Source of the DNA: Kwoniella bestiolae CBS 10118
Taxonomy: Eukaryota > Basidiomycota > Tremellomycetes > Tremellales > Cryptococcaceae
Assembly: GCF_000512585.2 (NCBI RefSeq)
Contig: NC_089242.1
Span: 3,844,001-3,908,000 of the forward strand
Direction of reading: 5' to 3'
DNA length: 64,000 nt
This document shows positions 33,849 to 45,131 of this stretch, piece after piece. The notes under the pieces are model-generated. The model had not been told where the DNA came from. It made no database searches and saw nothing but the letters and a program-made list of their open reading frames with translations. Position 1 is the stretch's first letter. Every line of letters starts with the position of its first letter. A program made the position numbers and the translations under genes.

Positions 33849-34406
33849 ATGAATCGTCCCGAAGCATCAATGCAGCCCACGACTATTAGGGCAGACTCCA
33901 GGAGACCGCCGCTCACCATTTCTCGGGATGAGCCTACTAATACCGGCAACAGGTGGAACGGAATGACCCTTCCGGAAGCTCATGATGACTCATGGTTCGC
34001 CAGAAATGAGTTCAGCGAGCGCAAGCATCTAATACCATATGGCATCCTCACCACAGGAGTGATGGGCTTGAAATGCATTGTTGGTTTGCAAGCGAGAGGA
34101 GTCATCCCTTCTGCCCGGCAAGCGACTATCGCCTCAGACCTCGCTAATTGTCAAGGCGATAATGCCACCATGGCGGATAATTGGCAACAAGCCGAACATG
34201 ATAATTCAACCATGGCAGATATGCTGGAGGAAGCCCTGGGAACGATTGCAGACATGCAAGAGGTCATTGCAAGCTTATATCAAAGTAGTACGGCCGACTC
34301 CTGCACTCCAACCGCAACATTTACTGTGGCAAGTTCCCTCCAGGGAAGAGACGAGATTTACGTAATGCCCGCCGCGGATGAGGCGTCAACTACCCCGAAG
34401 AATTAG
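33849..34406 (+). CDS. Orphan protein, 185 aa
   Basis: Single-exon frame with ATG at 33849 (MNRPEASMQPTTIRADSRRP). A mildly hydrophobic stretch (PYGILTTGVMGLKCIVGLQA, about residues 63-82) could be a weak membrane segment. It is followed by a repeat-like helix region with two similar parts: DNATMADNWQQAEHD and DNSTMADMLEEALGT. The C-terminus is T/S-rich. I do not recognise a family. The repeated D-N-x-T-M-A-D motif argues for a real product, but no splice signals or homologous neighbour confirm it. Confidence 0.4.
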   Translation: MNRPEASMQPTTIRADSRRPPLTISRDEPTNTGNRWNGMTLPEAHDDSWFARNEFSERKHLIPYGILTTGVMGLKCIVGLQARGVIPSARQATIASDLANCQGDNATMADNWQQAEHDNSTMADMLEEALGTIADMQEVIASLYQSSTADSCTPTATFTVASSLQGRDEIYVMPAADEASTTPKN

Positions 34407-35083
34407 GTTTATGTACATGAATTTGTAGACATCTCGGACTGTACTCTCTGATCGGTACTAGCACATGCATACTGGGTGGCAAGAGATATCTTGAGATGTT
34501 TGAATATCCTATACCATTGCATACTAACACGGAGTATGTCATGATTTTGCCGGCCAAGATCCGCCCGTCTCCCTCCGAATCCGTCAAGGCCATTATGCGA
34601 GATCTGACAGCAATGCTGACTCATAGCAGTGACGTCGAGTAAGGACTCTTGAGGCGTCAGTCAAGGGATCCTGTCTTTTGTGTACCTCCTGAGTCTCGTC
34701 CAATGAACGCACTGACAAGAGTTATGGACTCTAGTGGTTCTTGAGCTGACTCGACGAGAAGACAAGCTCGTTTCACAAGTCGAACTCTTCCTGAGAAGTC
34801 CCGATTTGACCGGTCATAGCTCCACATTGAGCGAATTCGATCTCTGAAAGGAAGGCGAAATTAGGAAGTCAAACTGATTGTGTAAAGCATGATCGATGAT
34901 AGGTGTCGTTCGTGTTGTTTTGCGTTATAAACGATCGGCAGTCCTCTCGCTCTCATGGATATTTTCCATCTCGCGAAGAATCTCTTCAGGGTGGCGAGTC
35001 GATCCATAACCAATCTCCTTACTAGATCGTACACAGGTCACCGCCTTCAGATTAACAAAGAACTACATCTATACACTTTCGTT
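34407..35083. other. Intergenic, no gene seen
   Basis: Only short frames on both strands. It probably holds the promoter of the decayed gene at 35084. Confidence 0.35.
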
Positions 35084-35760
35084 ATGAATCCCGGACCAAC
35101 CTTTGCCACTCCGTCCCAAGAGGGCGCGGTTCAATAATTGGCAGTGCTAAAGTCTTCTCAGACTTGCACGGACAGCTTGCTGATATGCACAAATCGTTGA
35201 AACAATTTCACAACTCGTATTGCAAATATCGAAATCAACTCACCGACCCTGACCTCAAAACAATCTCCGATAACTTGTATCGATAGGCAAAGAGTGCGGG
35301 CTCTCTTAAAACGGAAATTGATAAAGGACGAACTCACGTGGAAGATTCTGTCGGGCAATTGATCTCGAGATGCGCTGACGAGATCCTCCTTGCCAAAGCC
35401 AAACACAGCACCAAGCAAAACCTTTCGTGCAATAGAAGCGGCGATTTGGTCGAGACCGCCAGCGATCAGACCGCGCTGAAGGATTTGGTTTGTCAGAGGA
35501 TCACTGGACCTTTCGTGGAGAATATTGAATTCAAAATCACAGACAGTCAGCTTCTCGGTTGGTACGGTGCTGATCCGTCTGGTGATGGCAAATTGTGGTC
35601 TCGACTGGCTAACGGTAAGATCGAAACTAACACCGCGGATGGGATAACGTTTGACTGCTCATTTGGTGATCCCGTCAGACTTCGTTTGACTCTTGGCGGT
35701 ATAACCTTCGAAGACAAAAATTTGATCGACACCCTTGAGGAGGATTCTAAGGGGGCCTGA
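35084..35760 (+). pseudogene. Family B paralog, frameshift plus TAG
   Basis: ATG at 35084 gives MNPGPTFATPSQEGAVQ before a stop, echoing the DPTFAT head of the gene at 31028. From about 35128 another frame runs VFSDLHGQLADMHKSLKQFH and LTDPDLKTISDNLYR, is broken by a single TAG at 35284-35286, and continues VEDSVGQLISRCADEILLAK, LKDLVCQRITGPFVENIEF, KLWSRLANGKIETNTADG and ITFDCSFGDPVRLRLTLGGI to TGA 35760. The last block matches the beta-rich tails at 51.9 and 53.5 kb (CEYGPDGENRQMIEFEGIGF and CEFGPAGDNRQKVVLENIDF). Confidence 0.55.
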
Positions 35761-36325
35761 AATGATTTTGAGCGTCTTGACGAATAGCAACAGATTGTCC
35801 TCGAGGGCTACCTTTCTGGACAAGTCTGGTGCGTGAAATGCGAAAAGTCAAAGAAGGCAAATAGCAGTGATGATTCTGGATCTAATCAAAGGATCTGTAT
35901 ATTTTTGACGTAAACTTAATGCTAAGCTCTACTCAGTCTAAAAATGATGCGCATTTATTTCCTGCAGGACTTGTCAGCACATATCAGACCGGATCGATCA
36001 ATGATTCTCACGAACTTCAGTACGAACACTGCTATTGACTGTCTCGCCGTTTTCGATTCGCTATCTGACTGTCTCATACCATCTACAGTGTAGTGAACCA
36101 ATTCGAACGACCGTTTGCAGACGAGCATAGCTACTATGGTACATCACAACCAAAGCTGCTCAAGCGAACTCAGCAAGCGAGGGCACTAACAAACACCGCT
36201 GAGATACATTGTCATTCGTGAAAATACATATTCACGACTCCTTCCGTTGTGAACAATTACTCCTGCTACCCAAAACCTAACCTCCTGCTCCGTCAAGAAC
36301 TTTCTCCGCCAAATTCATGTTGTAT
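35761..36325. other. Intergenic
   Basis: This is the 3' flank shared by the decayed family B gene (plus) and the MFS gene (minus). No exon is supported. Confidence 0.4.
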
Positions 36326-38324
36326 TTAATTTCTTCCCTCTTGACCCTCAATTTGTCGTTGTAAAGCGGTCTTGGTCTTGTGGAATCGCCATGGCTTGAC
36401 TCCAGCTTCGAAAAGCTCATCGAGCTCCGCGGCAGTAAGGCTAATCCAACATTAGCTTTAATAAGGAATGTGCCGATTGGCTCTGGGGTAGTACTTACCC
36501 TTTGGGTTCAGGAATGATGAACCATGAGGCGATCGCTGCTGGCGCACCAAGTCCGGTGTAGAAGAAGGCAGTCTTGAGACCCCAGTTCCAAGCAGTCGTG
36601 TTGAGCATGTAGGGTACCAAGACGTTCATGATAACACCTCCGACACAAGAGATGGCAGCGGCAAATCCTGCTGTGTAGGCTCGAAGTCGTTGTGAGGACA
36701 ACTCGCCGACGAATCCCCATCCAGTGGATCCCGAGCATTGAAGTCCGACGACTGAAAGAAAGGGTGAGCGGGAATCAAAGTCACGACTCTCCGTACTCAC
36801 TATAGACACATGAGAAGAACACCAAGAGTTTATCGGAGGCGTTACTTTTTGGGATCACCCCGAGGATACCAATCAAGGTGACAGCAACAAGCATGGTGCT
36901 TAGGCCACCACAACAGATATTCCTTCGCCCAACATAGTCAACAGCCACAGCAACGATCAAGATGATCGCCAGTTGTATACCATTGGTAATACAGGTGACA
37001 GCGAAGGGATCGGCGATACCAGCAGTCTTGAAGAAGTAACTGGCGTATGTATAGAACAGGGTCAAACCCAGTACCTGTTGAGCGCTCAACGCCCAGGTAC
37101 TGGCCAGAGTTCGACGCTACAGGAGGAATTATCAACACCCATCCAGGTCTCTCCTGATAGATCTGCACTCACGAGGTTCGATCCTTGGAAGATGGCATAC
37201 CACTTTTCCCTGCCAGTCGCCGCCGCTACTTCTCTCTCATGAGCGATCGTCAAAGCGAGAGCTTGATATTGCTCATCAACGTCGAAGCCTTCAACCCCTT
37301 TGTATATGCGTCGCATATTACTCTTGGCCCGCTCTTCCAGACCTCGAGAAGCACACCACATGGGTGACTCGGGAATGAAAATATAGATGATGAGCATGAG
37401 TCCGATTTGGGACCACTAGATATCGGAATCGATATGAGCGAAAACCAATAGAAGTGGAATGGCGATATCACGTACCTGGGTGTAGATAGGGGTTCTAAAG
37501 TTGTCGGGCGCATAGGTAGACATAATTTGCAACGCGACCGGAGCGAAAAAGCCGCCAACGGAAAACCAGAAGTTGTACATCATCAAAAGGAAGCCTCGGA
37601 CCCTGGTGGGAGCAACCTCGGAGACGTATGTCGGGGTGATGAATTGAAGACTGCCGACTCCGATACCAGAAAACAGTTTGGCGATAAACTTCAGGCTTCA
37701 TGTCAGCAAGATGCATCGTTCGAGACGTGATCCACCTACCCAGACCTGCCATTTTTTGGCAGTAGACTCGCAAATGACTGATGCCGCTAGGATGAACCAC
37801 AATAGGAACATCGCAGGCTTTCTGCCGTATCGGGATGCCAGACTAAGTGGAAATCCATCAGCAAAGCTCACCTATATAGCAAGAAAGGGGAGCTTACAAT
37901 GGTACCGATGTCATACCAATAATCTGGCCCACTGATTGAATCGTTCCGATCGCAGATAGAACTGGAGCGGATAAAGCCGGTTCGCCTTTGCTGTCTGTTG
38001 TGGTCGCAAACTGCTTGACAAATCCGGGGTTTGCAATGATATTACCATTGATACCGACTACTTGGCGTCAGCTCGTCTCGTGTCTTACTATGGGGAGGGC
38101 TTACTCTGGTAACCGTCAGTCGCACCAGCAAAAGTCGCCAGGAAGCAGATAGCGAAGGCCCATTTGAATTTGCTGATCGTTTGCGGGATCGTCAAGGTCT
38201 CGTAACCTGTAGCGAGCTGACCTTTGCTGTAGGCATCGTCTTTGGCGTCTGTATGACCAAGCTCAGCAGCTTGATGCTCGCTGTGAATGAGATCCGGTTT
38301 CTCGTCGTATGGCGAGGTTGACAT
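36326..38324 (-). CDS. MFS sugar transporter (sugar porter, Mal-like)
   Basis: Proton-coupled sugar importer of the sugar-porter branch of the major facilitator superfamily, in the plasma membrane. ATG 38324 opens MSTSPYDEKPDLIHSEHQAA; the first helix is KWAFAICFLATFAGATDGYQ. Splicing then gives GINGNIIANPGFVKQFATTT, FIPESPMWCASRGLEERAKS (the PESP-R motif), a loop with MRRIYKGVEGFDVDEQYQAL, AVDYVGRRNICCGG (the D-x2-GRR motif), STGWGFVGELSSQRLRAYTA and FIIPEPKGLTAAELDELFEA, ending at TAA 36326-36328. GELSSQRLRAYTAGFA is typical of the alpha-glucoside/maltose permease group. About eight short introns. Its neighbour is the GH78 rhamnosidase, so a rhamnose-containing glycoside is a reasonable substrate guess, but this is inference. 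Confidence 0.9.
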
Positions 38325-38530
38325 GGTTATGATTTGTTCGAGTTGCTGATGTAGGACTTTAAGAGAGAAGGAAGAAAGGACTTGCGAGTTGAGAAAAGAG
38401 AAGTAAAGGATGATTAGCAGCCTTTTCGCCCGACTTTTATACTTTTTAGATGAAGTATTGAGATGCAAAGTTGAAGAGCAAGATTGATGTTGTTGAAATG
38501 AGAAAAGCTCTGCGGGGTATCAATATTGCC

Positions 38531-38538
38531 CTCCGGGG
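38531..38538 (+). promoter_or_regulatory. CTCCGGGG site upstream of MFS gene
   Basis: The site lies about 207 bp upstream of the MFS ATG and is followed after 16 bp by CGGAG (38555-38559), so CTCCG and CGGAG form a spaced inverted repeat, a common layout for Zn2Cys6 sites. CTCCGGGG recurs in the GH3 promoter. Confidence 0.4.
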
Positions 38539-39055
38539 TCATATGGGGATCGAGCGGAGAAATTAGCCTATTTTCCGGCATCGCGAGTCACCGCCGGGTA
38601 CATGAAACGACCACCTTAGCCTGTTGCCCCTCTGGATTTGTAGTACGAGAGTCTGAGGCCCGGGTTGATGATTAACCGAATGCAATCTGTTAGACTTATT
38701 CATTCGGTACAAGTGAATCATAACATGTACCGTACTCAAACGTGAAAACGGCGGCATCTGCTGGCATAGCTGTCAGCGTTTTATATCACGGCATACGGGG
38801 TGTGCAACAAGGCCTGCGTAAGTTACGATAGTCCGTGGGATCTGATTGATAAACGTGCTCTTCCGCGCGATTGACCAGGGAAAACAGATTGCAGAGGCTC
38901 TGCAGTTCCACTTTTGTATACCTCACATGTAGGCCACATCGCCATCGGAGCGCAATGAACTTCGTCAATCCGAAGTTGATAAATGCTGGCTGGTTTAGTC
39001 AGTCCAAATGATTTACATATGAGATACATAAGAATACAAAAGGCTGGGAAACGCA
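38539..39055. other. Intergenic between MFS and GH78 genes
   Basis: No exon supported. It combines the MFS upstream region and the GH78 3' flank. Further CCGG triplets lie near 38575-38598. Confidence 0.4.
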
Positions 39056-41755
39056 TCATGCTGCCCATTCGTTGGGTCTTACGGGCGCAAAATGAGGTAT
39101 ATACGGAGGAGGAGGGAACGAAGGAAGAGTATATTGAGAGGAGTATTGACGTAACCCACTACCGATCGTCTCTCGTTGCCCAGATCCTGGTACAATGACT
39201 TCCGCGGTACAATTTGGAGGGACCTCTACAGACATATGGAAAACTCCTTCTCGTATTTCCCATTCCACCCCGATCTTGCCGTATGGACTTTGATGACTGG
39301 TTTTGGCCGATGTAATCGTTCCTCCTGGTCGGGGGTGGATCGAGATATTCTTCCAGCCAGGTGAAAGAGGGCTAAGGCCACCGACGTACTCATGCATGAA
39401 GCTAGCCACGCTTCCAAGCGCATAATGATTGAAACTTGTCATCTCGCCGGGATTGATGCTTCCGTCCGCCAACATACTGTCCCAACGTTCCCAAATGGTG
39501 GTCGCACCCAACAAAACTGGGGAAAGCCATGACGGACATTCAGTCGCTTGAAGCATCCGATACGCGTGCGAGAGATGACCGTTATCAGCCAGAGTGGGAA
39601 GGACGATTGGGGTTCCAGCAAAACCGGTGTCGATGAGCCAGTTGGCCTTCGCCACCAGGTGGGCGAGGCGTTCTGAGAAAAGAGATCGATAGTCGAGGAT
39701 GTCTTTGCGTTGAGTGGGGAATATCTCGAAGTGCAGAAGCAGACACAAGGCCGTCTGTGTTTCGCTGACCAATCGGCCAGATCTAGTGACATACTCGGCA
39801 TAAAATTCCTCTATTAGCTCCTCTGCTTGTTTCTGGTAGGTGGCAGCATCTGCTAGTCGGCCAATGGAATGAGCGATTTTGCCAGCCGTTCGAGTTGAAT
39901 GGATAAGCCAGGCATCAGCGACTAGGATGTTATCGGTAGGACCCATGTTTGGAGTTTCAGGGGGAGCCCTCGGAGCAAGCCAATCACCCAGCTGGTCGCG
40001 ATCGCCGCTCCATAGACCGGTTGAGGGATTCCTCGTGACACCTTTGTCCAGCCACATCTTCACAGATTCGAATTGTCGTTCAAGTACATTCAAGTCCCCG
40101 CTTGATACATAGACGTCGTTGGGAACTAGGACTGATGCATCTCCCCAGATTGCTTCCGGAGTGGATACATCTGTTCCAGTGTCGGGTATAAAGATCGGAA
40201 CCACGCCGTCTAGTTTTTGCTGGTCGTGCCAAAGATCTTGAAGCCATTCAGATAAAAAGCCAGAAGAGTTGAACAAGTACGACATGGTAGGGGAGTAAAC
40301 ACACACGTCTCCAGTCCACCCCAACCGCTCATCCCGCTGAGGGCAGTCACTCGGGATAGCTATGGTATTAGCCATCGTCGACCAAATCGCATTCTCGTGT
40401 AATCGATTGATCAGGGAGTGAGAACATGTGAAGGTACCGGAGGGATCCATAGATGATTGGAACACCAGCGCTTCGACATCATTGATACTGATAGTTGGCC
40501 ATCCCGTAATCTCGGCATAGCGGAATCCGTGAAACGTGAATCTTGGGAAATGACCAGTTATGTTGCGGTCACTGAGGATGATCGTGTCGGTCGCTGAAGC
40601 AAAGCGTAAAGGTCTCGTTCCGAGCTCGCCATGTTCGAGCACCTCTGCATGTCGGATGATGAGCTGAGAATCAGAATTTGATGGTGGGTTGCACAACAAT
40701 CTTACGACACCCGCGAGGTTTTGACCAAAATCCAGAATGATCTTCCCGGAGGGTGTGGTAATCAACTCAACCGGCTTGACGGCTCGAACAACGCGTATGG
40801 GTGGACTTTGAGAACTGAACAGCCTGCAGGAGGGACGAGGCAGGATATCCGCTTCCTGCCATTCTCCTTGCGAGAGATCTGAACAATCTGGGAGATTGGT
40901 GTCGTACTTTTCGCCCTCGTAGAGTCCGGAGCTGGTGATTGCACCAAATGACCATTCCCATTTCCCTTGGACGGGCTCGCCATTGATCTCTAATTGTGCA
41001 AGCAGACCTGGCCTGTCCCCGAAGATGTTTCTGGAACCTCCCTGGTAGCCTAAGACTCCTGAGTACCATCCTTCTCCAACCCAAGCACCTAAAACATTGC
41101 TCCCTTCCCGCACAAGAGATGACACATCATACGTCTGGTAAGGTAGTCGGGCAGAATAACTTGTCCACCCAGGACTGAGCACGTCTTCGCCAATTCTAAC
41201 TCCGTTCATGTATGATTCGTATACTCCCAGAGCAGTGATATATAGTCGAGCAGTGTGTATCTTGGAGGCCTGAATGATGAAAGATTGACGAAGACGATAT
41301 GGGCGTTTTGCTTTGTCGGCAGGTTGGATGAGGGAAGATGAGACGAATGAGTTTGACCAGTCGGATTCTTGAAGAAGTCCAGCCTCAACCTCGGTCTCCA
41401 ATCTGTTGGTCCACAAACCATTGCTGGATCTCGCCCGGACACCGAGTTGGACTCGTTGTCGACTTTTCAGCGGAGGCGCTGGCCAAGGGACAAGCACAGA
41501 GCTCTCAGATGTAAAGGTGTAAGTCTGACAAGTGCCTTGTTCGGCCTGCATCGGAAGTCTTGTCAGAGACATCGGTGTCGTGCTTCGAATGTTACTCACC
41601 TCTCGAATTTCGATCTCATACTCGGTCTGATACCAGTCTTTCGCATCTGAAGCGTACCGCCATGAGATTCTGGGGCAAGGAATGCCGATACCCAGTGAGT
41701 TCGGATACTGTTCAAAGGTGACATCGACAATCTCAGCTGTGAGGGTGATTGTCAT
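39056..41755 (-). CDS. Alpha-L-rhamnosidase, GH78
   Basis: Removes terminal alpha-L-rhamnose from glycosides such as flavonoid rhamnoglucosides. The layout is that of GH78: an N-terminal beta-domain (FEQYPNSLGIGIPCPRISWR), a carbohydrate-binding-like domain (YITALGVYESYMNGVRIGED, LSPGWTSYSARLPYQTYDVS), the IILDFGQNLAGVVRL motif, the alpha/alpha catalytic barrel with SDCPQRDERLGWTGDVCVY (general-acid Glu in RDERLGW, about residue 457) and a C-terminal beta-domain (SPGWKNISIHPRPGG). There is no signal peptide, so the enzyme is probably intracellular. The frame is open for 899 codons, but it contains a 54-nt GT-AG intron (41599-41546) with a CTGAC branch; splicing gives 881 residues. Nearly intronless structure beside intron-rich genes could reflect transfer from bacteria, which is not proven. 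Confidence 0.93.
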   Translation of the reverse strand: MTITLTAEIVDVTFEQYPNSLGIGIPCPRISWRYASDAKDWYQTEYEIEIREVSNIRSTTPMSLTRLPMQAEQGTCQTYTFTSESSVLVPWPAPPLKSRQRVQLGVRARSSNGLWTNRLETEVEAGLLQESDWSNSFVSSSLIQPADKAKRPYRLRQSFIIQASKIHTARLYITALGVYESYMNGVRIGEDVLSPGWTSYSARLPYQTYDVSSLVREGSNVLGAWVGEGWYSGVLGYQGGSRNIFGDRPGLLAQLEINGEPVQGKWEWSFGAITSSGLYEGEKYDTNLPDCSDLSQGEWQEADILPRPSCRLFSSQSPPIRVVRAVKPVELITTPSGKIILDFGQNLAGVVRLLCNPPSNSDSQLIIRHAEVLEHGELGTRPLRFASATDTIILSDRNITGHFPRFTFHGFRYAEITGWPTISINDVEALVFQSSMDPSGTFTCSHSLINRLHENAIWSTMANTIAIPSDCPQRDERLGWTGDVCVYSPTMSYLFNSSGFLSEWLQDLWHDQQKLDGVVPIFIPDTGTDVSTPEAIWGDASVLVPNDVYVSSGDLNVLERQFESVKMWLDKGVTRNPSTGLWSGDRDQLGDWLAPRAPPETPNMGPTDNILVADAWLIHSTRTAGKIAHSIGRLADAATYQKQAEELIEEFYAEYVTRSGRLVSETQTALCLLLHFEIFPTQRKDILDYRSLFSERLAHLVAKANWLIDTGFAGTPIVLPTLADNGHLSHAYRMLQATECPSWLSPVLLGATTIWERWDSMLADGSINPGEMTSFNHYALGSVASFMHEYVGGLSPLSPGWKNISIHPRPGGTITSAKTSHQSPYGKIGVEWEIREGVFHMSVEVPPNCTAEVIVPGSGQRETIGSGLRQYSSQYTLPSFPPPPYIPHFAPVRPNEWAA

Positions 41756-41843
41756 GTTGGTCGAAAAGTGAGTGCGATGTAAATGGATGAAGATCTGAGA
41801 GGCTTGGCTCTCTTCAAGATGTTATAAACGTGCAAAGTGTTCT

Positions 41844-41874
41844 CCAAGTAAGCAAGCAAACAAGCAAGTAGTCA
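41844..41874 (+). repeat. AAGC/AAGT microsatellite-like tract
   Basis: Imperfect 4-bp repeat of AAGC, AAGT and AAAC units in the GH78 leader region. Confidence 0.6.
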
Positions 41875-42013
41875 AGTCTGATTTATTGATTCACAAGTCT
41901 ACCCCTATGGACTGGGGCAACAACTCGGTGTAGACGGTTCTTGACAGCGGCTATTTGGAAGCCCCGCAGGTATACAGGAGCCGGATGATTAACTCCCCGT
42001 ACCGGACATGCAT

Positions 42014-42021
42014 CTCCGGCG
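42014..42021 (+). promoter_or_regulatory. CTCCGGCG site in divergent promoter
   Basis: About 186 bp upstream of the transcription factor ATG and 259 bp upstream of the GH78 ATG. It shares the CTCCGG core with sites at 38531 and 50299. Confidence 0.4.
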
Positions 42022-42206
42022 ATCTTAGCCTAAAACTCCAGCGCCGATGTCAGCGGACCTCGCGCGTTGTACGGCATCGTCTGGAGCAATGAATGCATAC
42101 TCGTATCCCAACATAGCCTATTCGCGACATTTGACTACAATCGTACCCGCCAACCATTGTCTTACTCAGCATTGTGTAGTCCTCTGGAACATCGGCACTG
42201 AAAGCC

Positions 42207-45131
42207 ATGTCATCCGACTCACAGAGCCAGGGCACGTCAGTGAAAAGGAGCAAACAAGGATGCCTTAGATGTCGGCATAGTAGGGTGAGTGGACAGATCA
42301 CCATGGGGGATTTATTACCCCGGATTCATCAGTTGGGCCTTCACACAAGCTGATGTACCAGGCAGATCAAGTGTGACGAGGTTCATCCAGTATGCTCGCG
42401 ATGTAGAGATCGCTCGCAAACTTGTCAATGGCCCAATAATGGACCAATGTCCAGGAGACATCGCAATCCTCGAGCACAGGTCAGTTGTGATGGCTGTAGA
42501 CAACGCAAGGTGAATTCCTTCCCATATTCATCGTATGAGTCAGCGTTGAAGGATCCCGTCTAGACACGATGCGAAAGCTCTCTTACCGGAGGATCTTGTA
42601 AGCAATGCGTTGATCGGGGAGAAACATGTCATCGCGCGACGCAGTATATCATTCGCAACGAAGATCTCAGCCTTTCCACGGAACAAGCGACAAGCTTGCC
42701 ATACAGTACACAAGATAATCAAGACACATTGCCTCATCATGCTACAAATTCTAATACAGTCGCTGCCGCTGCTAGTCAGTGCGACCCATTCTGTGATATC
42801 ATAGGCCCAACAAGTTCATCCCTGATATCAGAAGGAAAGAGTGTTAGTGATATGAAGGATCTCGTCAGACTGTATTTCAGGACCGTTCATCGTGAGTGTA
42901 TAAGTCTGGTTGGTACTTGACGGGACCATTACTGACACCTGCCAAAGACTTTGGATACCTATCATTTGTGCACGAAGCCGACTACTGGGAGCTGGAAGAA
43001 CGGAATCGCGCTCCTGAGGATCTGCGTCTGTTGATGGCTGCACATGCAGTCAGGTGAGTCGAGGCATCTCGTTTTTTTGGTCTGATCGCCCTACTGACAT
43101 CAATGAGCAGGTTTGGAGGGCAGCTAAAAGACCCCTTGCAGCTCGAGCTAGCGGACAGATGGGTGTTGGAAGTAGGGGAGCGATTGATACCAAAGGCTCT
43201 GACTGAATTCGGAGCGGTTGAGTTGATGGTAAGTTTACCAGATTCTGTTAGACATCATGCTTGTTGCTGAAAAGGGTACAGGAGGTGGTTTTGTGCCAGA
43301 CGTATGACTTTCTCAACGGACGTTACCAACGGGGTATGGTCATGGCTGGTATGGCAGTCAGGTCAGTCATAGATTCCAGCTCTCATATCATGGATACACT
43401 GTGAACTGCTAATTCTGTGGTGCGTATCAGGATGATGACCTTCCTTCGTCTGAATGAACTCGACGAGTGGCCTCGACAGGCAGCCAAGCCATTGCTCAGT
43501 AGGGAAAGCCTGAGGAGACTAGCTTGGTCAGTTTGGTTCGTTGACGCTACCCTGGATGGCGGTGTCTTTGGGGCTTCCAACATACACGAAGATGCTTTCA
43601 CTATCCAGCTACCCTGCGATGATCGGCCATTCCTCCTTCATAGACAAGTGGTGACCGAGACACTGGTGCCAAAACCTCTTTCATCCATACCCTCCTCTGA
43701 GACATCTCAAACGGAACCACTCGATCTTTCGGGTCATTTGATCAGAGCTATGTCTGCTAGACAACACCTCGCACAAGCCTATTCGCGGATACGACGGCGT
43801 CTCCTTACTCATGGATCTATCAGCGAAATGGGTCGCCAAGCGGAAGATAAAGCAAAATACCTGCTTGACTCTCTGACCCCCGATCTAGCTTATTCTCGCG
43901 CTCTATATTACATCTACCACGATAGACGGCCATCTTTAGTATTACTCCACGTTGTGCGGAACAACTGCATACGTCATACTTCCCTTCTCCGAATGATGGT
44001 TGGTCAAATTACGTCCGACTTGGAGATTGATCAAGTTCAGGAGCGTCAAAACTTGATATCTAGCGCGATTCAGCTTAGTCATATCCTCAATGATGCGATG
44101 GACCACAATGTCACATTCGACCCTCAAATTGCCATGCATGCCTACAATGCCATCGAAATTCTTCTTTTCCAGCCAATCCGGCTAGCTATAGAGTCCACAG
44201 AAGGGTGTGGCCTGTCAAGAGAAGAGATTCTTGTGGCAACAAAGCCATTCCTGCACGTCATCAGAATAGTTTCGGCAGTCTGTCCACTAGTGAACTTGAT
44301 TGTGAGTTTAGGTGTTCAAGAGCTCATTTTCGAATCATCTCCTGACGTTATCTGAAGTACCCTGAAGCGATCAATCGTATGGTGCAGATGGGCTACGTCG
44401 ATGATCTGACGAATGATGATATCCTCGCGGTACTTCAGTGAGTGTTTCGGCAGACGTAATATGAAGGAATCGCACTCACTGGGAAGTTCATCAGAAAAAT
44501 CCACTCATTGACCGACGCCGAAAAGGAATTCGATTGGACAGAGTCTTTCTGGCGATACGAAGTTTTTCTCTCGCGACGATCCCGTGTAGGAGTAATAGAA
44601 TCGAATCATGCTGGTGGAGCTGGACGCAGTCAGTTGGCGGAGTCCCCTGAAGATGCCCTGTTAGAAGTACCAGCTCCTGTCCCAGTATCGATTCATTCAT
44701 TCTCTCCCACCACGGTACCGTTAGTTCAGCTCGAATCTCCCAACTCTTCGATTCAACAGCCTGGCAACATAGTATCTAGTCCTCAAAGTATGACAAACGC
44801 CACCACTCTGGCTCAACCTATACCGCAATCGCCTGCGTATCCAGACCAGTATGATCCGCAGTCGTCTTCGGACCCAATATCTCGGCTCCAGAATCTATTC
44901 GCAACCCGAAGACCGGAATCGATTGCTGTCAGCCCGGTACCATACGTCGCCATATCAGATCTCACTCCTGGCGGCAATGAGCAGTGGCCTCTCTCATCAA
45001 CATCTGGCCTCAATCATTCCCAAGCTATGACCGGAATGGACGATTTCAGCGGCATGTTTATCGATGGATCTGTGATGCCAACAACACAGTCGGGACTTGA
45101 AGGTGTTTTTCCTCCTTTTTCATGGAGATAA
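42207..45131 (+). CDS. Fungal transcription factor with two Zn2Cys6 clusters
   Basis: Nine exons fit in phase (42207-42284, 42366-42509, 42564-42891, 42948-43053, 43111-43228, 43282-43361, 43431-44301, 44358-44437, 44495-45131), giving 813 residues. The head holds a zinc cluster C19-C22-C29-C36-C39-C46 (CLRCRHSR then IKCDEVHPVCSRCRDRSQTC). After 20 residues a second follows, C67-C70-C77-C86-C89-C96 (CDGCRQRK then TRCESSLTGGSCKQCVDRGE). Each is interrupted by a phase-0 intron two residues before its third cysteine. The middle is the fungal-specific factor domain (YLSFVHEADYWEL, ESLRRLAWSVWFVDATLDGG). The C-terminus is S/P/Q-rich, as in activation regions. It is divergent from the GH78 gene and flanked by transporter and GH3 genes, suggesting it controls them. 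Most such factors have a single cluster. Confidence 0.88.

Larger units (their letters stand above)
41756..42206. promoter_or_regulatory. Divergent promoter GH78 / transcription factor
   Basis: 451 bp separate the outward-facing ATGs. CCGG occurs at 41981, 42002 and 42016, three times within about 40 bp, and the last is part of CTCCGGCG (42014-42021). Such CGG/CCG clusters are typical Zn2Cys6 targets. An AAGC/AAGT tract at 41844-41874 lies near the GH78 side. Confidence 0.5.

Noticed and set aside
42480..42563. GTCAGT at 42480 as donor of the transcription factor's second intron
   Set aside because: Continuations after the available acceptors hit stops, whereas the donor at 42510 restores a perfect second zinc cluster.
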